DNA from: Chrysomallon squamiferum
Lineage: Eukaryota > Mollusca > Gastropoda > Neomphalida > Peltospiridae
Assembly: GCA_012295275.1 (NCBI GenBank)
Contig: CM022667.1
Coordinates: 9,850,038 to 9,912,537 of the forward strand
Length of the DNA: 62,500 nt
Direction of reading: 5' to 3'
Both the position numbers and the translations under genes were made by a program. This document shows positions 55,178 to 62,500 of the stretch, one piece after another (position 1 is the first letter of the stretch; every line of letters starts with the position of its first letter). Below the pieces are notes generated by a model. It ran no database searches. It was given only the letters and a program-made list of their open reading frames with translations, and was not told the origin of the DNA.

Positions 55178-55402
55178 ATTATTGTTAATATATCTCAATA
55201 TATTACGTGAAGTTATCGTTCTTAAAATAAAGATAAACGCAATTCAGTGTTCATGGCACTGGCGTGAATTCATGGTTTATAGGTAAAACGTTTCAATACC
55301 AGTCTGACCAAGTTCCAAAAAAAATTTCAAAACCAATACATGTGAGAGATTTATAGATCATGTTGGAAAAATTGCGCAACATCCGGGTTTAAATTACAGC
55401 GG
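55178..55402 (-). repeat. Right arm of the inverted repeat pair
   Basis: Reverse complement of 49735-49958. The arms are about 5.2 kb apart, with AACAATAATAA ends facing inward. Confidence 0.9.
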
Positions 55403-55821
55403 CATCTGACGGGGTTTGTGAAGTCGTGATTGAACCTTGTACCCCTGCGTCATTTCGCTCACGAATTTTGTCTATGTGCGGAGTCTAATCAGACGTAGAT
55501 AAGACAGAGAATATTCAAATCCTGAAATACATACGTGTCAATACCAGGTTTCCCATAAAAAAAAGAAAACAAAAAACACCTCCAAATGCACGCAAAAATT
55601 ACGAAGAACAAAGAGCGGCTTACTTCAAAGCTATCATTACTCACGGTTATTGCGTAACAATTTGTTTAAAGATTGTGATGATAACCGAACGGAGAGCGGG
55701 TGAATGGGTGCCATTCGTACGGGATTGTAAGGTCGTAACTTTGTTCTTCTGCGTCAGTGCTCTCCCGAATATTGTCTGTGTGTATAAACACGTGCATCCT
55801 TGCATACATACATACATACAT

Positions 55822-55860
<39 letters not shown>

Positions 55861-56279
55861 CACAAATAGATACACTATAAATAAGAAAGGAAATAGGTCT
55901 ATGTAGCAGTTTTTATTATTGCTTTTAATTCAGTTTGAAACAGTTTTCTGTGTTTATCAATATACTTGTAGATTTAAAATTTTGTATCTTTTTATTGCTT
56001 TGCTTTGCTTTTCTTGCGCTGCATTTCGTCCATCAGTTGTTGTTTTTTTCTCCGTTTTTGTTGTATTTTGTTTTGTGTTTTATTGCGTAATCAATTTTTC
56101 ATTATATGTAAACGTCTCTGATAACGTTTTCTTGCACAATGATCGATACCCGGCAATTTTTTTTTTTTTTGTAAACGTATACGTACAGTGTATCGACAGA
56201 AACATAATAATCATTCTTTGTTTTGTCTTTCCTCTGTTCATTATTATTATTTTTTTTTTTTCATCTCCTGCTTCATTTC
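55403..56279. other. Intergenic
   Basis: Two similar segments (CTGCGTCATTTCGCTCACGA at about 55446 and CTGCGTCAGTGCTCTCCCGA at about 55750), each followed by ATTTTGTCTATGTG- or ATATTGTCTGTGTG-like sequence, suggest a short diverged direct repeat. Otherwise T-rich. Confidence 0.4.
55797..55865. repeat. (CATA)n then (CAGA)n
   Basis: About five CATA followed by about ten CAGA units. Reading frames on both strands across it are artefacts. Confidence 0.95.
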
Positions 56280-56615
56280 TCATTCCTCATGACAGTAAGG
56301 AGGGTAACTTTCTTTAGTGGAAGAACGCGAGTTCAAGGAGGGACGGGCTGTCGGATCGATCCTTCTCACCGGCCTATTTCTCAAGACAGCCAGTGCTCCA
56401 CAGCTGGAGTAACAAAGACCGTGGTGTGTACTGTCATGTGTGTGAAATAATGCTCATCAAAATATTCTCTGTTGTTAATCGCAATGAAGAGGTTAGAGCG
56501 GGTTTCCTCTCGTCGTCTGAATGGTCACGAACGATAACATTTACGCTCGATCCCATAATAGCCGTAAATAAAAAATGTTGGCTGTGTCGTTGAGTAAAAT
56601 AATCCCTTTCTCTCC
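56280..56615 (+). mobile_element. Molluscan SINE, near full length, diverged
   Basis: Core words in order: GATCCTTCTCACCGGCCTAT, TTCTCAAGACAGCCAGTGC, CCGTGGTGTGTACTGTCATG, GCGGGTTTCCTCTC and CCGTAAATAAAAAATGTTG. I recognise this element from many gastropod and bivalve genes. The tRNA-like head is weak. Confidence 0.85.
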
Positions 56616-59420
56616 TGATAACATTTATTTCTCGTATTATTTCATCTATAGCCGACTTCTGCGTGGGGATGTGTGTGTATGCGTGTATCTGTTTGCACGT
56701 GTCTGTAGGTCTGCATGTGTGTGTGTGTGTGTGTCCGTACGTACATTTGACTGTGTCTGTTTCTGTTTCTGTGCCTATCTCTGGGTTTGAGTCTACATGT
56801 CTGTACGTGTATTTGTTTACGTAAGTGTATGCATGTGCGTCCTGTGTGTTGTGTGTGTGTGTCTCTCTGTCTGTTTCTGTGTATGATTGTCTGCACGTGC
56901 GTGTGCGTGCGTGCGTGCCTGCTTGCTTTTGAATTTATTCTTTTGAATTTATAATATGTAAATATTACACCTCTTATGCAGTTACCAATACTGCGTGGGC
57001 CAGCTATGGTAAATACGTGTTTTATCAATGTCGTTTTAATTTAGATAGAAGACTAACAAGTGTGTTACAGTTTAAAAATAGCCGCAAACCCCAAACGTGG
57101 TTATTTGACACCTCTATTGACTATGGTAATACTAGCTGTATGCACAGTGTGATATTACTGAGTCCTGTGCAAAGCGTTATAATATTACACACATTTTAAA
57201 AATGCTAATACTTCATAACGATTATTGTATAGCATGGATTTTTCTGTCATATCCTTCCTACCGTTTGTGCACATATATCTCAATCTGCCACTGTTGATGC
57301 TTTAGATATAGGAATCAGTTTTGTTGTTTTGTCCCCTAACCCCACCCCATCAACATCTACAACTTCTACACACCAATACCACCTCCTAGTAATAATCGAA
57401 ATGCTGGGACGAATGATATTATTACTATTATTACTATTTTAATTTTATTTATTTTTTTTTTTTTTTTTTGAAATTTGTTTTTTTCACCCTGCAAGAACGT
57501 AAACTAATATTAGTCATCAATATCTGTTGGTTTAATTTCTTCATGTCCTTGATGAATTCCCAGTTCACGAAAATGTCAACAGACCGAAAACTAAGTAACA
57601 GTCGATTATGTAAACACTAACGTATTGCCTCCGTAATTAATAAACTCGCTTAAAACTGAGCGATTTATTTAAGTGTCAGCTGAGTAAACTATCTCCTTTT
57701 CATAGTAATTTTTCTGTTTTTATTAATTTCATTTAAGTTCGTGTTCTTATTAATTTCATTCAATTGTTTTCAGTGCTATTCTTAACGCTTCGTTATAGTT
57801 TACATTCTTTTAGTGCCTCGGAATTTCTTTTGTATTCGTTCTTCACGTTATATATATATATATATTTATAAATATCCTGAAGAAAAAAAAATTAGATAGC
57901 GACTTTTTTATTTAAATTATTTAAATACAATAACAATCGGGTCCCAGCTAATGTGGAACAGTTCATTATGATGGATGAGGTAACAACTGGCATACAGAAA
58001 AAATACCAGACGATTTACCGGTTAGACCAACTGGGTGAAAGAACGCCTTCTGTTTATCGACATTTGATTGCTTGATATCTTAAAACTTTAATGCAGGATG
58101 ATGATGATGATGATGATGAATATTGTATGATGCAACATGACTGATACTTATGACAATGACAGTGACAAGAATAACAGTACTGTAATGATAATGATGATAA
58201 CATAATAATGATAAAAACAAAAACATTATTGACCACATACGGCGTTTTATCTTTTTTTGTCATTCCTTTCTTCTTCTTCTTCTTCTTTTTGGTTTTTCTT
58301 CTTCTTCTTCTTCTTCTTCTTTTTATTATTATTATCATCATCATCATCATCATCATCATCATGATCGTTACAGTTGTGTTAGTAGCAGGTGTATCATTAT
58401 TATTTTGTTATTGTTAATGTCTGTTGTTTATTATGTTTTGTTTTATCTGTTGTAGTTACTGTTGTATAATGACTAATAACAGCCGTTGAAGCAAGAGCAA
58501 CGGTAGTAGTAGACACAACAGTAAATGTAGACGTCGTTGTTGTTACTATCACAGCAAGAGTGACACTAGGACGAGGCGTGACACGTGTTGTAATGTTAGC
58601 CGTTGTTGCTGTGATAACTAACACTGTTTGTTTTCTCTTTATCGCTATGGTCACTGTCGCCTGTTCACTTCGGGGGAAAATCGTGTACAACGTCGTGATG
58701 TTGTCTTTACCAGCAATGACGACGACTTGTGAACCGTGACAAAGGCTGCGAAACAGTCATGAACAGAACGTTCTATTGGAAGTAGAAGAATCGTGTCTAT
58801 TTTAAGACGATTTTTTTTTTTTTTTTGCATGTTTCTTTGTTTAGGAAAATTCTTTGTTCTCAAATGCGTTTCAAGCAGAACACTGCTTCATTACCTCGTA
58901 AAAAAGTATAATCTTAACAACGCCGCAGGCTAAAAAAAATAACAACTACAAAAAACCCCAAACAACACAAAACAAATTAAATCGCTGAACAAGAAAAAAA
59001 AATTCGAACACACAGATATTATTTTTAACTGCCTTGTATTAATTTGCTTCTTCTTCCTTTATTTACTGTTTGAAAAAAAAAAAAAAAAAATATAAACAAC
59101 ATTTTTTGTCACAATTAAAAAAAAAAAAAAAAATTGTAGTACTGAATATAGTAACAATATCTTTGTTCAAACACATAAAAAGATCATTATTTTATTTTTT
59201 ATTATTTGTTTAATAATTACTTTCGCTATATAAACCACAGCTGGAATAACAGAAACAATAATTTTAACATCACAGCAAAGGTCCCTCTCCCCCTTTTTCT
59301 TTCATTTCTCTTTTCATTTTTACTTTCGTTCTTTAATTTTCCGATTTTTATATTCATTCACTTTTTTTTTAATTCATGTTTTCATAACTTTTATACTTTC
59401 TTTGCTCTAATTTCGTTTAT
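56616..59420. other. Intergenic, cryptic simple sequence
   Basis: GT/CTGT-rich 56670-56930, (TA)n 57851-57864, (GAT)n 58098-58119, (TTC)n plus (ATC)n 58269-58362, GTT/GTA cryptic trinucleotide sequence 58380-58700, poly(A) runs near 59070 and 59117. No gene. Confidence 0.55.
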
Positions 59421-59423
59421 CAT

Positions 59424-59544
<121 letters not shown>

Positions 59545-59628
59545 TTTTCGAAACGTCTTGCCTTTCATCGGGATTACCACGCAACTAGTTCTATATATTT
59601 TTTTCTTTTTTCCTTTTCAGAAACTGGT

Positions 59629-60864
59629 ATGAAATACTTAGCTGAAGTAATGGCAAAACAAATACTGGTTTGGTTTCACTATATTGTAGGCTTTTCTGTA
59701 ATATCAGTCGTCATATTTGTGCAGTTCCAGCTTCCTTCGAAGGCTTCCAACCGATCTGAAACGACAGGAAAAGACGAAAAATCATACACCACATTTATAA
59801 CAGCAAAAAAAAAAGTTTCTCCAAACCATACAAAAACCTCATCGTTGGATGCCCGTAACAAAATAATTCTGTGGTACGTTAAAACAAGATACCAGCCTCC
59901 AACGGAAGGTTTGGTGCCTTTACAACACTGCCCGGAAATGAAATGCAGAATGACCTCCAACCGGAAGTACTTAAACCAAAGCTCCGCAGTCGTATTTACG
60001 GCGCAGCTCATTCGTGAAAAATATCCACCTAAAAAAGTTTCCTGGTCAAGTTTGGATATTTCACAATCATGAATCTCCTCTAGATGGTTGGTCACAGTTA
60101 CCAACGTTTAGGTTACCACAGTGGAGGGGGAAATTCAACTGGACAATGGATTATCGAAAAGAGGCCGATATTCTTTCACTGTACGGTGTTCTGAAAAAGC
60201 TACCTGCACGGAAGCAGCGGAACTACACGGAAATAGTGTCAAGAAAAAAGGGACTGATTGCCTGGATGGTGAGTCGGTGCTCGTCGGAAAGTAAACGCGA
60301 GATTTACGTTAAGAAGCTGAAGACGTTTGTCCCGGTGACGCAGCTTGGCGCGTGCGGTGGCCGCGGCTGCAAACGAATCAACGACGACGGTTGTCTGGAG
60401 ATTATAAGCAGACACAAATTTTACTTGTCGTTTGAGAACGGCTTTTGTCCGGATTACATAACGGAGAAGTTTTACCGTTTTTATGCCGCCGACCTCGTGA
60501 CGATCGTCCGAGGTGGCGGGGACTATTCGAGAATCGTCCCTCGGGGACGTACATCAACACAGCCGACTTCAAATCCGTCGAAGATCTTGCCAAGTATCTT
60601 ACTTATCTAGACAAGAACGACGACAAGTACATTGAATATCTGAAGCGCAAAGACGAGTATGAGGTAAAGTTCGAAGCCTACTACCTGAAAAACGAAAAAG
60701 GGGAAACTGACTATATCCATTATCGTCACGAACACACGCCGTTTTGTGACGTGTGCAAAAGACTGTGGGACGCGAAAAACTACACGAAAACGTACAGTGA
60801 CATTGGAGCGTGGTTCGATAGCGGTAGATGTTACAAACCTCCAGATTTAAATCAGATTAATTAA
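59629..60864 (+). CDS. Alpha-1,3-fucosyltransferase (GT10), with two opposite one-base shifts
   Basis: Start ATG 59629, eight bases after a good acceptor (TTTTTTCCTTTTCAG), so the coding part looks like one exon preceded by a UTR intron. The span is 412 codons with stop. It is a type II Golgi membrane enzyme: short tail, membrane anchor at about residues 12-31, stem, then catalytic domain with QVWIFHNHESP, NWTMDYRKEADI, IAWMVSRCSSESKREIYV and the GT10 signature FYLSFENGFCPDYITEKFY (about residue 263). The end carries YINTADFKSVEDLAKYL and FCDVCKRLWD. It transfers fucose from GDP-fucose to GlcNAc. The frame breaks at the A6 run 60031-60036 (one base too many) and at the CCC run 60538-60540 (one too few). 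All family motifs are otherwise intact. Either these are homopolymer errors or this is a young pseudogene. The acceptor substrate cannot be told. Confidence 0.9.
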
Positions 60865-60888
60865 CAAATAGAGCAAGTGAGGAGACAT

Positions 60889-60894
60889 AATAAA
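60889..60894 (+). other. Poly(A) signal of the fucosyltransferase
   Basis: AATAAA 25 bases after the stop. A second is at 61104-61109. Confidence 0.55.
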
Positions 60895-60899
60895 TTACC

Positions 60900-61610
60900 G
60901 AATGAATGTGTCTTGAATAGAATGGTCGCGAAGCACAATGACATACGGCCAAAAACAATACCAACAACAACAGTGCCGTAACTCCATCAGTTCATAATGT
61001 AGATCATACAAAAGTCGAAGGTTAAAACAAATTCCGTGATGAATGAATGAAGTGACTGACTGAATGCCTGTTTGAATGAAATGAAATATATATTATAAAA
61101 ACGAATAAAGAATGAATTATCTTATTTCTTAATAAAACTATTTTTGTTATTTGTTATTATTTATTTTATTTTTTTTTTTTTTTTATTTACTAACGTTCTT
61201 CCTCCTATTCTTGTCCTTCTTCCTATTCTGTTTCTTCTTTTTCTTCGTCTTGTTTCTTCTCCTTCTTCTTCTTATTACTATTATTGCTGACTTGCTGATT
61301 GGTTTACTCAATTATTATACATCTAAATGAATTAAAATATATTTTGTAAGGAAGGAACAATCGAATGAAAAAATAAATGTAAAAGCATTTTGTAATAAAT
61401 AAAAATTATATTTCCGACTTGGAGGGAAATAATCATCAAATTGTTTGTTTTTTTGTTTTTTGTTTTTTGTTTGTTTTTTTTACAAAAAAAAAGAAAAATT
61501 ACACAAATAAATATTTTTATTAAAATAATTGACTTATTTACTGATTTATGTTTTATATTATTTATTATATTATTAAAAAAAAAAAAAATTGTACCACGGA
61601 AACACACTTT

Positions 61611-61613
<3 letters not shown>
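60900..61613. other. Intergenic
   Basis: A/T-rich with a TTC-rich polypyrimidine stretch at 61195-61275 and T/A homopolymers. Nothing else seen. Confidence 0.5.

Positions 61614-61681
<68 letters not shown>
61614..61681. repeat. (CT)n microsatellite
   Basis: About 33 CT units followed by TCTG/TCTC variants. Confidence 0.97.
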
Positions 61682-61685
<4 letters not shown>

Positions 61686-62500
61686 CTGTTTTTGTCTCTG
61701 TCTCTTCTTCTCTCTTTCAAAAAAAAAAAACGACTCTTGTACCACACTGCGTGATAAGGATTTGATGAAAAACTGTGAATAATTGCTGACCTAATTCTCA
61801 ATCGTTCGTTCTGGATATCACTGAGTTTTTGTTAACATCAGTTGAACTGTTTAGACTGAGACTAACCCATTGATTTATCTCTTCTTCTTTTCTTTTTTTC
61901 CTTAACGCATACTTGAATTAATTATTTAAAGATCTAAGATTGTCAAATAGAGCAGTCCAAACAGGTAAAACTAGTTAAAGAGGTCACCGTGGTTTTAAAT
62001 CATCACACGCACTTCGGCAATTGAAATGTTGTAGTGGTTGTCGTTGTGGTGATAGTAGTAGTGTTAATATTATCAACAGTGACTGTAGTGGTAGTACAGT
62101 ACTCGTAGTTATCGTCGTAACGACGGTGTTGTAGTAGCAGTTCTAGAAGTAGATGATTAACATTTTATTGTCTATTTTATTTTTTAAGAAGGACGTCCAC
62201 ACTGAAATATCAAATGGCTCGTTGATGCGCGTTTATATAAACAATTCAAAAATTAATTTTCAGTTTTCTTTCATGTTACTGAACTGTTATTACGTGTCCA
62301 AATTGTCTTCTGAAGGAGAACCGAAATTTCATCTTCTACGTTATCTTCACAATAATGCCATTTTATGTTTTCACTGTGTGCACATGTACATGACGTGACT
62401 TTAGATAAAATGACATTGGAGATATGAATGTATATGGTCAGAATGGGAAATTTTATGTCCTTTCTAATATATATTACCTTTTTGACATTTTTTAGTTTGA
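61682..62500. other. Intergenic to window end
   Basis: 62030-62150 is GTA/GTT cryptic trinucleotide sequence. No gene supported. Confidence 0.5.

Noticed and set aside
58400-58690. Thr/Val-rich 96-codon minus frame
   Set aside because: Cryptic trinucleotide sequence (GTT/GTA/ACA) gives mucin-like translation by chance; no start context or splice signals.

Overview
The window looks like nuclear DNA of a mollusc, most likely a gastropod. It is AT-rich and saturated with microsatellites. Its real genes are split into short exons with GT-AG introns. It carries several copies of a SINE core I recognise as widespread in molluscs ('ccggcctatttct...ccagccagtgc', 'cctgtctgtgggaagg'). It also holds the 3' end of a molluscan-type LINE (IGHIYLTHS..., C-x2-C-x-LT-x-RHILLEC). 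No prokaryotic, organellar or viral gene set is visible.

Layout. (1) 1-2150 is the 3' flank of RMDN1 with minisatellites. (2) 2153-7973, minus strand, is a complete nine-exon RMDN1 gene (TPR protein, regulator of microtubule dynamics 1), open except for a one-base slip in an A8 run. (3) 9829-10581 (minus) and 12630-13207 (plus) are two small secreted six-cysteine (C-C-CC-C-C) peptide genes. They are divergently oriented and share one design: a signal-peptide exon ending in phase 0, then an exon starting exactly at the first cysteine. (4) 13762-19942, plus strand, is a complete fourteen-exon TTLL9 gene (tubulin tyrosine ligase-like glutamylase), 439 codons plus stop. (5) 20440-21150 is a degenerate 48-bp repeat field rich in TTCATGA. 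(6) About 22480-47790 is a tandem array of a roughly 4.7-kb unit. Each unit is an inverted copy of the RMDN1 3' half and its downstream flank, plus a 60-codon ORF with a TATA box and a SINE. One unit has gained a hAT-type MITE with a perfect 8-bp target duplication. The array ends in a 1.43-kb tandem duplication that contains the LINE 3' end. (7) 47.8-59.6 kb is mostly non-coding: a tentative cysteine-rich two-exon gene at 49048-50164, a strong hairpin at 51.9 kb, a 220-bp inverted repeat pair at 49.7/55.2 kb, and SINE copies at 52.7 and 56.3 kb. (8) 59629-60864, plus strand, is an alpha-1,3-fucosyltransferase (GT10) with two opposite single-base shifts. The rest, to 62500, is simple repeats.

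RMDN1 and TTLL9 are both microtubule-related, but nothing in the sequence ties them functionally. The most notable observations are the divergent knottin-like peptide pair and the array that amplified an RMDN1-derived segment together with a small TATA-driven ORF. Protein identifications come from recognising motifs by eye; no search was run.
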